This document shows, one piece after another, positions 52,145 to 60,979 of a stretch of DNA of 64,000 nt; the stretch's first letter is position 1, and each line of letters opens with the position of its first letter. This stretch comes from Oscillospiraceae bacterium (lineage in GTDB: Bacteria; Bacillota; Clostridia; Oscillospirales; QAMX01), in the NCBI GenBank assembly GCA_015067825.1, contig SVLQ01000012.1:35369-99368 (forward strand), written 5' to 3'. The notes under the pieces were generated by a model. The model was given only the letters and a program-made list of their open reading frames with translations, ran no database searches and was not told where the DNA came from. Made by a program: the position numbers and the translations under genes.

Positions 52145-53770
52145 TTATTCTTCTACGAACACCCAGCAGCCCTCTGCGCCGATACCGTTCTCGGGAGGAG
52201 TGAGAATGCCTTTTTCAATGAGCATATCCAAGATACCGGAGAGAATCGGATCTGCGGCGAGGATGTTGGCGAACTCCCACTCGCCGAGCAGATATTCAGG
52301 CACCGACTGACGGATCAATGTCGCCAATTTTGCGGCAATTTCTGCAGCCTCAGTGTCGAAGTAACCGTTTTGTAGTGCTTCGCTGAGCGCATAGAGGCGG
52401 TCTCGGTCGGCGAGACGGGCAACGAGGATTTTGGTATAGAGCATGTCACCGTCGCGATAGAGGTATCCGCATTCGATCGCCTTGGCCGCGTGTTCCCGTT
52501 CTTTTTCCGAAAGCGTCGAAAGCGCAAGGCCGTCAATGGCGCGCAATGCAAGCTGCAACTGCGGATTTGTGGAAGCGTTTTCGCCGCAGTCGAAGTGTTT
52601 TTTGATATGGTGATTATAGACGTTGTCGAAATGCACTTTGCTAAAACCACAAATGTTTTCTGCGTTGAAACCGTCCCAACCGCAACCGTCGCCGTAACCG
52701 AAATCTTCGTTACCGAATACGTTGAACGGGCGCTTGGTTTGTGGAATATCAGTAAAGTGCTGGTCTTTCAGGTGCTTGGTCACGCTTTCGGAAAGAGCCC
52801 AGCCAAAGTTGTAAACGTGTTGCCAAAGAACCAGATTCGGATCAACACAGTGATTTCGGTAGGGGAACGTGAATAGTGCATCGTGGTTGGTGTCGATATA
52901 GGTACGGATGACATCGGCGACGCGCGGCAGATGTTCCGTATAGATTGCGTGGAGTGTTTGGATGGTTTTGCGGTCAAACAGAATGATATTGATCCCGTAT
53001 TTTCCGTTTTCAAAGCGGCGGAGTAAACCGTATTTCCCATTTTCGCCGTTGCGCAGAATTTCCAGTTCTTCCTCTACATAGAGTGTGGGCACGTTGAGTT
53101 CTTCTGCGATTTCGGCGGCGCTCATCGGCTTCTTGCGGCAAAGCCAAAGGATGTGTCGGGAAAACATTCGCCGGAAGCAAACCTTGCGTGGGTCACTCCA
53201 ACTGGGATTGCCGGAACCGGACAAACAATAATTGATGCGTTCTAACGCGATGGGTTTGTTATTCGTTGCCGTCATTTCAGTCACCTCGTTTTTGATTCTC
53301 TTCCTTGCTGAAAAAAGCCGTTGCCGAATCGTGACCTCGCTTGTGCCTTGCCTTTGGGCGATCTCTGCCGTGGAAAGTCCGTCCAGATAAAACCCGATCA
53401 TCGCCTCCCGGTAGGCCGCAGTCAAAAACGCGATGCGGCGATACACGGCAGTCAATAAGTCTTTGGTATCATCCGATACGGTTTCTTCTGGCTCGTAGAT
53501 CGGCTCTTCGACATCTTGAATATACAGGATATCGGATCGCTTTTTGCGTTTTTCCGAAAAGTCGGCGTAAACGTTGTGGGCGACTTTCCAGATGAATGAA
53601 TTGGCGTTTTTGATTTCACCGTCGGTATGGGCGGTTTTCATCAATGCATACACCACGTCGGAACAGAGTTCTTCCGCCTCGTAGCTGTCGTTAGTACGGA
53701 CATAGCAAAAACGAAATAACCGGTCGAGCAAGACGTCATCAACAAATTTCAGAAGGTCGTGTTTGTTCAT
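52145..53770 (-). CDS. ECF-type sigma factor with large C-terminal extension
   Basis: Residues 1-170: sigma region 2 (D-R-L-F-R-F-C-Y-V-R-T-N-D-S-Y-E-A-E-E-L, A-N-S-F-I-W-K-V-A-H-N-V-Y) and region 4 (G-L-S-T-A-E-I-A-Q-R-Q-G-T-S-E-V-T-I-R-Q-R). About 370 more residues follow, beginning with a second helix-turn-helix-like segment (M-S-A-A-E-I-A-E-E-L-N-V-P-T-L-Y-V-E-E-E-L) and a domain of unknown type with Y-G-D-G-C-G-W-D-G. ATG at 53770 is used because GGAGAG lies 4 nt upstream. No anti-sigma gene is adjacent, so the extension could be the sensor. Confidence 0.85.
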   Translation of the reverse strand: MNKHDLLKFVDDVLLDRLFRFCYVRTNDSYEAEELCSDVVYALMKTAHTDGEIKNANSFIWKVAHNVYADFSEKRKKRSDILYIQDVEEPIYEPEETVSDDTKDLLTAVYRRIAFLTAAYREAMIGFYLDGLSTAEIAQRQGTSEVTIRQRLFSARKRIKNEVTEMTATNNKPIALERINYCLSGSGNPSWSDPRKVCFRRMFSRHILWLCRKKPMSAAEIAEELNVPTLYVEEELEILRNGENGKYGLLRRFENGKYGINIILFDRKTIQTLHAIYTEHLPRVADVIRTYIDTNHDALFTFPYRNHCVDPNLVLWQHVYNFGWALSESVTKHLKDQHFTDIPQTKRPFNVFGNEDFGYGDGCGWDGFNAENICGFSKVHFDNVYNHHIKKHFDCGENASTNPQLQLALRAIDGLALSTLSEKEREHAAKAIECGYLYRDGDMLYTKILVARLADRDRLYALSEALQNGYFDTEAAEIAAKLATLIRQSVPEYLLGEWEFANILAADPILSGILDMLIEKGILTPPENGIGAEGCWVFVEE

Positions 53771-53797
53771 GTTACTCTCCAAGCGATTGATCAATGC

Positions 53798-53822
53798 TTT
53801 CACCCTTATAGTCGGGGTGAAA
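53798..53822. promoter_or_regulatory. Perfect 8-bp inverted repeat upstream of sigma factor
   Basis: TTTCACCC (53798-53805) and GGGTGAAA (53815-53822), 9-nt spacer, 28 nt before the sigma factor ATG. It could be an operator or an ECF-type promoter element. No strong SigA promoter was found in this gap. Confidence 0.5.
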
Positions 53823-53866
53823 ACGGAAATGTTAGGAGATGGCGGCAAAAAAATGTACTGAGTGCA

Positions 53867-53891
53867 GAAAAAACCGCCTTAATCGCGGCGG
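53867..53891 (-). terminator. Weak terminator overlapping the YugP-like gene stop
   Basis: On the - strand a 5-bp GC stem (53891-53887 with 53878-53874) is followed by TTTTTT. The stem includes the stop codon in its loop. It may end the peptidase transcript before the sigma factor gene. Confidence 0.45.
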
Positions 53892-54559
53892 CGATTCAGG
53901 CGGGAGAGATAGTAGAGGATCTGCATAAACGAGGTGACCAGTGCGGCGACGTAGGTCATGGCGGCAGCGGTCAGAACCTTTTTGGCGCCCTTGCGGTCGG
54001 ATTCCGAAAGTCCGCCGTGGGTCGTCAGGGCGGCGAGGGCGCGGCGGGACGCGTTGAACTCGACGGGGAGCGTGACGAGCTGGAAGAACGCGACCAAAAT
54101 GAAGGCGGCGATGCCGGCGATGTAGAGCTCGACGATGCTCAGTGCGAGGCCGAGAAGGATCAGATACGGTGCGGCCCCCGAACCGAACTGACAGGCCGGC
54201 AAAATCGCCGTACGCAGCTTGATCGGCCCGTAGCCGACGGCGTACTGCACGGCGTGCCCCGCTTCGTGGGCGGCGACGCCGACGGCACCGACCGAAGCCG
54301 AACCGTAGACGCTGTCGGAAAGACGGATCACGTTGGTGCGCGGGTCGTAGTGGTCGGAGAGATTGCCGGAGACGTGCTCGATTTGCACCGCGTGGAGTCC
54401 GTTGGCATCGAGGATCGCGCGGGCAGCTTGTGCGCCGGTCATGCCGCGGGAGTTGATCACGCGCTGGTATTTTTTGAAGCTCGCGTTGACCGAATATTGC
54501 GCCCACAACGCAAACAGCATGGCGGGCAGCATGAAGAGAATGTAGTCGTAGTGAAACAT
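53879..54559 (-). CDS. YugP-like zinc metallopeptidase, membrane protein
   Basis: 226 residues: an N-terminal helix, a zinc motif H-E-A-G-H (in V-G-V-A-A-H-E-A-G-H-A-V-Q-Y), the family segment L-S-D-S-V-Y-G-S-A-S-V, and three hydrophobic helices in the C-terminal half. The conserved K-K-Y-Q-R-V near the start and the length match Zn_peptidase_2 proteins. Physiological substrate unknown. It has its own promoter and divergently faces tldD. Confidence 0.9.
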   Translation of the reverse strand: MFHYDYILFMLPAMLFALWAQYSVNASFKKYQRVINSRGMTGAQAARAILDANGLHAVQIEHVSGNLSDHYDPRTNVIRLSDSVYGSASVGAVGVAAHEAGHAVQYAVGYGPIKLRTAILPACQFGSGAAPYLILLGLALSIVELYIAGIAAFILVAFFQLVTLPVEFNASRRALAALTTHGGLSESDRKGAKKVLTAAAMTYVAALVTSFMQILYYLSRLNRRRD

Positions 54560-54601
54560 GAGAAGTATCCTTTCTGCGCATTATGTAATGTGCTTAACCG
54601 T

Positions 54602-54630
54602 ATTATATACACTTCACCGCCAAAATACAA
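54602..54630 (-). promoter_or_regulatory. Promoter of the YugP-like gene
   Basis: On the - strand TTGTAT (54630-54625), 17 nt, TATAAT (54607-54602). Confidence 0.75.
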
Positions 54631-54641
54631 GAGGAAATTGA

Positions 54642-54670
54642 TTGTGTGAATTCGATTTTTGTGGTATAAT
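54642..54670 (+). promoter_or_regulatory. Promoter of the tldD-tldE-gatZ operon
   Basis: TTGTGT (54642-54647), 17 nt, extended TGG-TATAAT (54665-54670). It diverges from the YugP-like promoter. Confidence 0.7.
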
Positions 54671-54831
54671 GAATATATTCGGAAACAAATGCAACAACGC
54701 ACTCTGCCGCAAGGTGGAGGTGCAGATGGGAGTGAAGACATATCTTACAGGATTATATCAGCGGATATGCGGAAAAACATGGTTTTTCCGATTATACGGA
54801 ACTGCGCGGCCAGTGCAATACGCAGAAGCGC

Positions 54832-56130
54832 GTGGTCTTCCTCAACGGCACGATGACGGCCAACGCCTCGGCCGCCATCACCGGTTTCTCGGCGCGCGTC
54901 GTCAAAAACGGTGCCTACGGCTTTGCCTCGTCGGCGGACTATACGGCCGATTCGGTGGCGGAAGTCGTGCGGTCGGCGACGGAAAACGCCGTCTTCCTCG
55001 ACGCCAAAGAAAAGCTCGGCCGCGGCAGCTTTGCCCGCGTTCCGGCGATCGTGCGTGCGGACGGACTGGATTTTGAAGAAAAAACGGCGCAGAAGCGCAT
55101 CATCGAATTTATGGGTGAGATTGACGCTTACGTCGCTGCGCATTGCCCCAAGCTCGTCAGCCGGTTTTCGGCGGCTTCGTGCCTGAGCATGGAAAAGCTC
55201 CTGCGCACCAGCGACGGCGTTTGCTCGCATTCGCTGACGCCGCGCAGCATCGTTGCCGTCGGCCTAACGGCGATGGCCAACGACGGTGCGCCGGTCGATC
55301 TCTACGAGCCCTTCGGCGATTTCGGCAGCTTTGAACAGGTCTTTACCGATCCGAGCCAGCTGCACGCCCAGATCGACGATCTCTACGAACAGCTGATGCG
55401 CAAATGCGAAGGCGTTTACGCCGAAGCCGGCAACAAACAGGCGATCCTGCATCCCGACCTCGCCGGTATCCTCGCCCACGAAGCGGTCGGCCATACGGTC
55501 GAAGCCGACTTCGTGCAGTCCGGCTCGATCGCCGGCCCGTGCTTTGGCAAGCAGGTAGCCAGCGAGCTGGTCACCCTCGTCGACTATGCGCATACCGCAC
55601 TCGGCAAGCGCTGCCCGGTTCCGGTCTACGTGGACGACGAAGGTACGATCGCGGAAGACGCCGTAATCATCGAAAACGGCATCCTGAAAGGCTACATGCA
55701 CAACAAAGAATCGGCGGCGCACTTCGGTCACAAGCCGCAGGGCAACGCGCGCGCGTTCTCGTTCTCCGACGAACCGCTGATTCGCATGAGAAACACCTGC
55801 ATCGTCCCCGGCAGAGATAAGCTTGAAGATATGATCGCCTCGATCGACGACGGCTACTACTTCACCAAGACCGGCAACGGTCAGGCCGACGCCACCGGCG
55901 AATTCATGTTCGGCGTCAACATGGGCTATGAAATCAAAAACGGCAAGCTCGGCCGCGCGCTGCGCGATACGACGATCGCCGGTATGGCCTTTGACGTGCT
56001 GAAGACCGTTGATATGCTCAGCGACGACCTGTCGTGGTCGTGCTCGGGTATGTGCGGCAAGAAACAGATGATCCCGGTCGGCATGGGCGGCCCTGCCATC
56101 AAGCTGCGGATCAACGTCGGCGGCAGATAA
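54832..56130 (+). CDS. tldD: TldD-like metallopeptidase (N-terminus affected by an apparent frameshift)
   Basis: TldD signatures: H-E-A-V-G-H-T-V-E-A-D (residues 216-226, the HExxxH zinc site), Y-V-D-D-E-G-T, and C-S-G-M-C-G-K near the end. TldD/TldE cleave peptides and mature some modified peptides. The in-frame sequence is open to 54736 and reads like a natural N-terminal helix (H-I-L-Q-D-Y-I-S-G-Y-A-E-K-H-G-F-S-D-Y-T-E-L-R). The only ATG with a good GGAGG site (54726) is in another frame; dropping one base at 54735 would join them. GTG at 54832 is used as the downstream start. It forms an operon with tldE (12 nt) and the GatZ-like gene. Confidence 0.85.
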   Translation: MVFLNGTMTANASAAITGFSARVVKNGAYGFASSADYTADSVAEVVRSATENAVFLDAKEKLGRGSFARVPAIVRADGLDFEEKTAQKRIIEFMGEIDAYVAAHCPKLVSRFSAASCLSMEKLLRTSDGVCSHSLTPRSIVAVGLTAMANDGAPVDLYEPFGDFGSFEQVFTDPSQLHAQIDDLYEQLMRKCEGVYAEAGNKQAILHPDLAGILAHEAVGHTVEADFVQSGSIAGPCFGKQVASELVTLVDYAHTALGKRCPVPVYVDDEGTIAEDAVIIENGILKGYMHNKESAAHFGHKPQGNARAFSFSDEPLIRMRNTCIVPGRDKLEDMIASIDDGYYFTKTGNGQADATGEFMFGVNMGYEIKNGKLGRALRDTTIAGMAFDVLKTVDMLSDDLSWSCSGMCGKKQMIPVGMGGPAIKLRINVGGR

Positions 56131-56142
56131 GGAGGACGAGAG

Positions 56143-57444
56143 ATGGATTGCAGAAAAACAGCGGAAGAGATCCTGAACGCGATCCGTGCGGCCGGTGCGG
56201 ACATGGGCGAATGCTCGGTTGCCGCCGGAAATACCACGGAGATTTACTATGAATCGGGCAAGATCAGCATGGTGCGTAGCGTGATCAGCCACGGCGCATC
56301 GATCAAAGTGATCAAAGATCAGAAAAAAGGCAGCGTGACCATCAACACCTGCGACAGCGAAGCGATCCGCACGGCCGTCGCCGATGCGATGTCGGCCGCC
56401 GAGCACGCTCCGGCCGACGAAGCCGAAGGCATTGCCGAGCTGATCGAAAACAAATCGTTTGCCTCGGGTAAAAAAGAACCCGACCGCGAAAAGCTTTACG
56501 GCTTGATGCGCGAATTTTTGGATACGGTCAAGGTGGAATATCCGAAGATCAGCTTCGACTCCGTTTCGGTCGGTCACTCGTACCGCGAATCGGTCTACGC
56601 CAACACCAACGGCGTCTGCCTGGAAACGGCCGAAGGCGAAAACTCGTTCTCGGCGATGTTCATGGCCAAAGAGGGCGAAATTACGTCCTCGTTCAACTCG
56701 TGCGGCATCGTTTTCTCCGACGACGATATGGATACGCCGCTTTTAGAGCGCGGCATGACGCGTTCGCTGCTGGCCGAAACCGAACAGCAGGTCACTCCGG
56801 AAACCCTGACGGGCAAGTTTGAAGGCGACGTGATCATCACGCCGGCCTGCCTGCCCGATATCCTCTACTATGCGCAGTCGAATTTCCTCGCCGACGGCTG
56901 TATGATCGAGGGCACGAGCATCTGGAAGGATGCGCTCGAAACCAAAGTTGCCTCCGACCTGCTGACGTGGAAGAGCCTGCCCGAATCGGACGAGCTCGTC
57001 GGCAGCAGCAAGGTGAGCGGCGACGGCTACGTGGCCAGGGATATGGCGATCATCGAAAACGGCGTTCTCAAAAACTTCTGCCTCTCGCGCTACGGTGCAG
57101 CCAAAACGGGCAAGACCCGCAGCGCCAACACGCAGATGTGCTACGTCGTCGATGCCGGTGAGACGAAGCTCGCCGATATGATCGCTTCGGTCAAAAACGG
57201 TCTGCTCTTGAACCGTTTCTCCGGCGGCAGCCCCGGCGCCAACGGCGATTTCTCCGGTGTTGCCAAAAACAGCTTCTTGATCAAAGACGGCAAGATCGCC
57301 TGCAGCGTCAGCGAAACGATGATCTCGGGCAACATTGCCGCCTTGCTGAAAAATATCAGCGCCGTTTCGGCCGAACGTGTGACCGACGGTGCGACGATCC
57401 TGCCGTGGGTGCAGGTGCCGGGAATTACGATCTCGGGCAAATAA
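56143..57444 (+). CDS. tldE: TldE/PmbA-like protein
   Basis: 433 residues with the TldE layout: an N-terminal domain (E-I-Y-Y-E-S-G-K-I-S-M-V), then V-I-I-T-P-A, A-I-I-E-N-G-V-L-K-N-F, F-S-G-G-S-P-G-A-N-G-D-F-S-G-V and S-V-S-E-T-M-I-S-G-N. It lacks the zinc motif, as expected for the non-catalytic partner. The start has AAGGAGGA 9 nt upstream. Its pairing with tldD is typical, and both may be needed for activity. Confidence 0.9.
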   Translation: MDCRKTAEEILNAIRAAGADMGECSVAAGNTTEIYYESGKISMVRSVISHGASIKVIKDQKKGSVTINTCDSEAIRTAVADAMSAAEHAPADEAEGIAELIENKSFASGKKEPDREKLYGLMREFLDTVKVEYPKISFDSVSVGHSYRESVYANTNGVCLETAEGENSFSAMFMAKEGEITSSFNSCGIVFSDDDMDTPLLERGMTRSLLAETEQQVTPETLTGKFEGDVIITPACLPDILYYAQSNFLADGCMIEGTSIWKDALETKVASDLLTWKSLPESDELVGSSKVSGDGYVARDMAIIENGVLKNFCLSRYGAAKTGKTRSANTQMCYVVDAGETKLADMIASVKNGLLLNRFSGGSPGANGDFSGVAKNSFLIKDGKIACSVSETMISGNIAALLKNISAVSAERVTDGATILPWVQVPGITISGK

Positions 57445-57469
57445 GCGCACAGAGAAAGGGTTTTTAGTT

Positions 57470-58786
57470 ATGGAAAAACAGCATCCGATCCGCGCTCTGC
57501 TGGCTTCCCGCACGGCCGAAAAACCGGTCGGCGTGTATTCTGCCTGCACCGCCAACCGCCACGTGATCCGTGCGGTCTGCAAACGCGCGAAAGAGACCGG
57601 AACGGTCGCGCTCGTGGAAGCGACGGCCAATCAGGTCAACCGCTACGGCGGCTACACGGGCATGACGCCCGAAAGCTACGCCGCGTTCGTCAAAGAAATC
57701 GCCGCGGAAGTCGGTCTGGCGGAAACGCAGCTCGTCTTGGGCGGCGACCATCTCGGCCCGCTGACGTGGCAGTCGCTGGAGGAAGCGGCGGCGATGGAAA
57801 AGGCCGAAGAGCTCGTGCGCGATTACGTCCGCGCCGGGTTTACGAAGATCCACATCGATACCTCCATGCGCGTCGCCGATGACAGCCGCGAAGAACGCCT
57901 CTCCGACGAGACGATCGCCCGCCGCGGTGCGATCCTCGCAAAGGCTGCGGAAGAAGAATTTGCCGCCCGCAAGACGCTCGTCGCCGATGCGGTGCATCCG
58001 ATCTACTGCATTGGCAGCGAGGTCCCGATCCCGGGCGGTGCCCAGGAAGCCGAGGACAGTGTTGCCGTGACGAAGCCGGAAGCCTTCACGCATTGCGTCG
58101 AGGCGTTCCGCAGCGCGTTCGCCGCTGCCGGTGCGGAAGCGGCTTGGCCGTACGTCACCGGCGTGGTCGTACAGCCGGGCGTGGAATTCGGCGACGAAGA
58201 CGTCATCGAGTACAACGCCGAAAAGGCAGCCGAGCTGATTGCCGCGCGTTCCGCCTACGAAGGCATCGTCTTTGAAGGCCACTCCACCGACTACCAGACG
58301 AAATACGGTCTGGCGGAAATGGTCCGCGACGGCATTGCCATCCTCAAGGTCGGCCCGGCACTGACGTTTGCCCTCCGCGAGGGCCTGTTTGCGCTGGCAA
58401 AGATGGAAGAAGCGCTCGCGCCGCAGTTTGCGGAGCTTTGCCCCTCGGATTATATCAACGTGATGGAAGCCGTGATGATGGAAAACGACGGCAACTGGCG
58501 CAAGTACTACCATGGCGATGCGGCCAAACAGGCCTTTAAGCGCAAGTACAGCTACTCCGACCGCTGCCGTTACTATTTGCCGGATGAACGTCTGAGGGCG
58601 GCCGAAGCGACGCTGCTTGCCAACCTGAATGCGATGCAGATCCCGTTCTCGCTTCTGAGCCAGTACATGCCCATCCAGTACACCAAGGTGCGTGAAGGTA
58701 AGCTTGCCAACACCGCCGAAGCGCTGTTGGGCGACCGCATTGAAAACTGCATCGACGAGTATCTCTTTGCCGTCGGTGCTCTGTAA
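57470..58786 (+). CDS. GatZ/KbaZ-like tagatose-bisphosphate aldolase subunit
   Basis: 438 residues with G-V-Y-S-A-C-T-A-N, V-A-L-V-E-A-T-A-N-Q-V-N-R-Y-G-G-Y-T-G-M, G-G-D-H-L-G-P and F-E-G-H-S-T-D-Y-Q, hallmarks of GatZ, the subunit that stabilises class II tagatose-1,6-bisphosphate aldolase. No GatY-type partner is in the window. I used ATG 57470, which has AGAAAGGG about 9 nt upstream; an earlier in-frame start overlaps tldE. It may supply a sugar phosphate pathway distinct from its operon neighbours. Confidence 0.85.
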   Translation: MEKQHPIRALLASRTAEKPVGVYSACTANRHVIRAVCKRAKETGTVALVEATANQVNRYGGYTGMTPESYAAFVKEIAAEVGLAETQLVLGGDHLGPLTWQSLEEAAAMEKAEELVRDYVRAGFTKIHIDTSMRVADDSREERLSDETIARRGAILAKAAEEEFAARKTLVADAVHPIYCIGSEVPIPGGAQEAEDSVAVTKPEAFTHCVEAFRSAFAAAGAEAAWPYVTGVVVQPGVEFGDEDVIEYNAEKAAELIAARSAYEGIVFEGHSTDYQTKYGLAEMVRDGIAILKVGPALTFALREGLFALAKMEEALAPQFAELCPSDYINVMEAVMMENDGNWRKYYHGDAAKQAFKRKYSYSDRCRYYLPDERLRAAEATLLANLNAMQIPFSLLSQYMPIQYTKVREGKLANTAEALLGDRIENCIDEYLFAVGAL

Positions 58787-58813
58787 AATAAGGGTTCATT
58801 GATTACCATATGA

Positions 58814-58855
58814 AAAACCGCCTCCGGTTCGACTGACAGAACCGGAGGCGGTTTT
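58814..58855. terminator. Bidirectional intrinsic terminator
   Basis: A 17-bp perfect stem (58814-58830 with 58839-58855), 8-nt loop, A/T tracts at both ends. It lies between convergent GatZ-like and metal ATPase genes. Confidence 0.9.
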
Positions 58856-58889
58856 TCTTTGGAGGTATCAAACAAGTGATTGTAGTCGG

Positions 58890-60803
58890 CTATTTTTGCG
58901 GGTGCTTTTCTTCAAATTTGCGGTCGTAGAGCAAGGCTGCGATCAGAACCACGAAGCAGGAACCGGCGTTGTGGACGAGCGCACCCGTCGTCGGGTTCAA
59001 AACGCCCAGTACCGATAAGGTAACGGCCAGGAAGTTGATACACATCGACAACGTGATGCTGAACTTGATTGTGCGGACGGTGGCGTTGGACAACCGTTTC
59101 AGATACGGCAGCTTGGAGAGATCGTCGCGCATCAGGACGATATCGGCCGCTTCGACGGCGATGTCGCTGCCCAAACCGCCCATTGCCACACCGACCGACG
59201 CTGTTTTCAACGCCGGGGCATCGTTGACGCCGTCGCCGATCATACAGATCTCACGGCCTGCCTCCTGCAGCTCGGTGATGCTGCGGACCTTTTCTTCCGG
59301 CAGGAGTTGAGCCCGAACCTGACGGATCCCCACCTGCTTGGCGAAGTAATCGGCGGTTTTCTGATGGTCGCCGGTCAGCAGAACGATATCCGTTCCCATT
59401 TTGTGCAAGCGTTCTACCATGCCGTGTGCTTCCGGCCGCAGGACGTCGGACATCGCCAAAATACCGATGCAGCGTCCGTCGGCTGCCGCCAGCACGGAAG
59501 CTTTGCCTTGTGCGCGGAGAGTCTCGAGCGCGGCGGAAATCGTGTCATTGAGGGCCACGCCGTTTTCAACGAGGAAGCTTTCGCTGCCGCAGAGCAGCTT
59601 TTTGCCGTTTATGGTGGCGAAAATTCCCTTTCCGGCGGTCATTTTGAAATCCGCAGCGTCAGCGAGCACGAGCTGGCGTTCGCTGGCGCAGGCGACGATC
59701 GCTTTGCCGAGCGGATGCTCGCTGCGCGCCTCCGCGGAGGCGACGAGCGTGAGCAGGGCAGATTCCTCGATGTCCGGATCAAACGAGAGGATATCGCTGA
59801 CTTCCAGCGAACCGTGCGTGAGCGTTCCGGTTTTGTCAAAAGCAATGGTGCTGACCTTGCCCATTTTTTCCAGCGCTTCGCCGGATTTGATAATCACACC
59901 GTGCTTCGTAGCCTGACCGATGGCGGCCATGATCGCAGTCGGTGTGGCGAGAACGAGTGCGCAGGGGCAGAACACGACCAAAACCGTTACCGCCCGCACG
60001 ATGTCCTTGGTGATGAGGCCGGCGGCAATCGCGATCAAAAACGCAACGGGAACCAGCCAGCTTGCGGCAACGTCTGCGATACGGGCCATCGGCGCTTTTT
60101 TGTCCTCGGCATCCTGCACCATGCGGATGAGCTTTTGCAGTGAACTGTCTTTGCCGACCTTGGTTGCCCGGAGATCCATCGCGCCGAAACGATTGATCGT
60201 TCCGCAGAAAACCTCATCGCCGACGGTTTTGTCCACCGGCAACGATTCGCCGGTCATGATCGACTGGTCGACCGAGGTTTCGCCGCTGACGATCACGCCG
60301 TCGACGGGGATCGTTTCACCGGGGAGGACACGCAGGATATCGCCGGCGCGGATCGATTCGGCGGGGATCATTTCTTCCGTACCGTTGGTCACGCGCCGAC
60401 CTTGCGTCGGTGCGAGGGAAATCAGCTTTTTCAAACCTTTTTTGGCGCGTTCGGTGGTCATATCTTCCAAAATTGCGCCGATTGCCATGATCCATGCGAC
60501 TTCGCCTGCCGCAAACAAATCGCCGATCGCGATGGCGGCGAACATGGCGATCGTGATCAGCAGAGCGGAAGAGATTTTGCGGATGCCGGGGTTATGGATC
60601 ACGCGCCAAACTGCCAGATACAGCATAGGAATACCGCTGATAACGACGGTGACCCAAGCCGGATCAAACGGCAGGAAGCTGATGTCTACGGGCTTCCCGG
60701 TAAATTCTTCTATCAAATGTGGAACCAGATCCAAGAGCAAAAATACCCCGGAAATGATCGTGGCCGGCAATCCGGCCAAAAGGTCATTGATTTTTTTGAT
60801 CAT
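58890..60803 (-). CDS. P1B-type heavy-metal-transporting ATPase
   Basis: 637 residues: T-G-E-S, C-P-C at 279-281, D-K-T-G-T-L-T from Asp323, S-E-H-P-L-G-K-A and G-D-G-V-N-D-A-P are all present, so it is catalytically complete. There is no N-terminal heavy-metal-binding domain. The C-terminal metal region reads H-N-A-G-S where Zn/Cd pumps have an Asp, so specificity is uncertain. Start at 60803 (ATG, AGAGAGG upstream) is preferred to a longer form whose extra part overlaps the promoter. It faces a TetR gene, likely its regulator. Confidence 0.9.
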   Translation of the reverse strand: MIKKINDLLAGLPATIISGVFLLLDLVPHLIEEFTGKPVDISFLPFDPAWVTVVISGIPMLYLAVWRVIHNPGIRKISSALLITIAMFAAIAIGDLFAAGEVAWIMAIGAILEDMTTERAKKGLKKLISLAPTQGRRVTNGTEEMIPAESIRAGDILRVLPGETIPVDGVIVSGETSVDQSIMTGESLPVDKTVGDEVFCGTINRFGAMDLRATKVGKDSSLQKLIRMVQDAEDKKAPMARIADVAASWLVPVAFLIAIAAGLITKDIVRAVTVLVVFCPCALVLATPTAIMAAIGQATKHGVIIKSGEALEKMGKVSTIAFDKTGTLTHGSLEVSDILSFDPDIEESALLTLVASAEARSEHPLGKAIVACASERQLVLADAADFKMTAGKGIFATINGKKLLCGSESFLVENGVALNDTISAALETLRAQGKASVLAAADGRCIGILAMSDVLRPEAHGMVERLHKMGTDIVLLTGDHQKTADYFAKQVGIRQVRAQLLPEEKVRSITELQEAGREICMIGDGVNDAPALKTASVGVAMGGLGSDIAVEAADIVLMRDDLSKLPYLKRLSNATVRTIKFSITLSMCINFLAVTLSVLGVLNPTTGALVHNAGSCFVVLIAALLYDRKFEEKHPQK

Positions 60804-60822
60804 ATACTGCCTCTCTGATTTG

Positions 60823-60851
60823 TTGACATCGCCGGGAAGGCGATGTATAAT
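60823..60851 (+). promoter_or_regulatory. Promoter of the TetR gene with operator-like dyad
   Basis: Consensus TTGACA (60823-60828), 17 nt, TATAAT (60846-60851). A 7-bp inverted repeat (CATCGCC, 5 nt, GGCGATG; 60827-60845) fills the spacer, a likely repressor site. Confidence 0.85.
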
Positions 60852-60863
60852 ATGTTTGCTACA

Positions 60864-60876
60864 GAACATTTTGTTC
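60864..60876. promoter_or_regulatory. Inverted repeat between the opposed promoters
   Basis: GAACA-TTT-TGTTC, between the TetR and ATPase promoters, and a related TGTTC/GAACA dyad at 60936-60951. They are candidates for a second operator type. Confidence 0.5.
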
Positions 60877-60888
60877 GGTAACGATACT

Positions 60889-60917
60889 ATTATAAAGTGT
60901 CGGTCGTATTTTTTCAA
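60889..60917 (-). promoter_or_regulatory. Promoter of the metal ATPase gene
   Basis: On the - strand TTGAAA (60917-60912), 17 nt, TATAAT (60894-60889). Its transcript runs toward, and overlaps, the TetR transcript start. Confidence 0.8.
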
Positions 60918-60979
60918 TACGCAAAAGTCGGCTCTTGTTCGATAAAGAACAGTTTAGGCGATTTGTTCGGGAGGATAAC

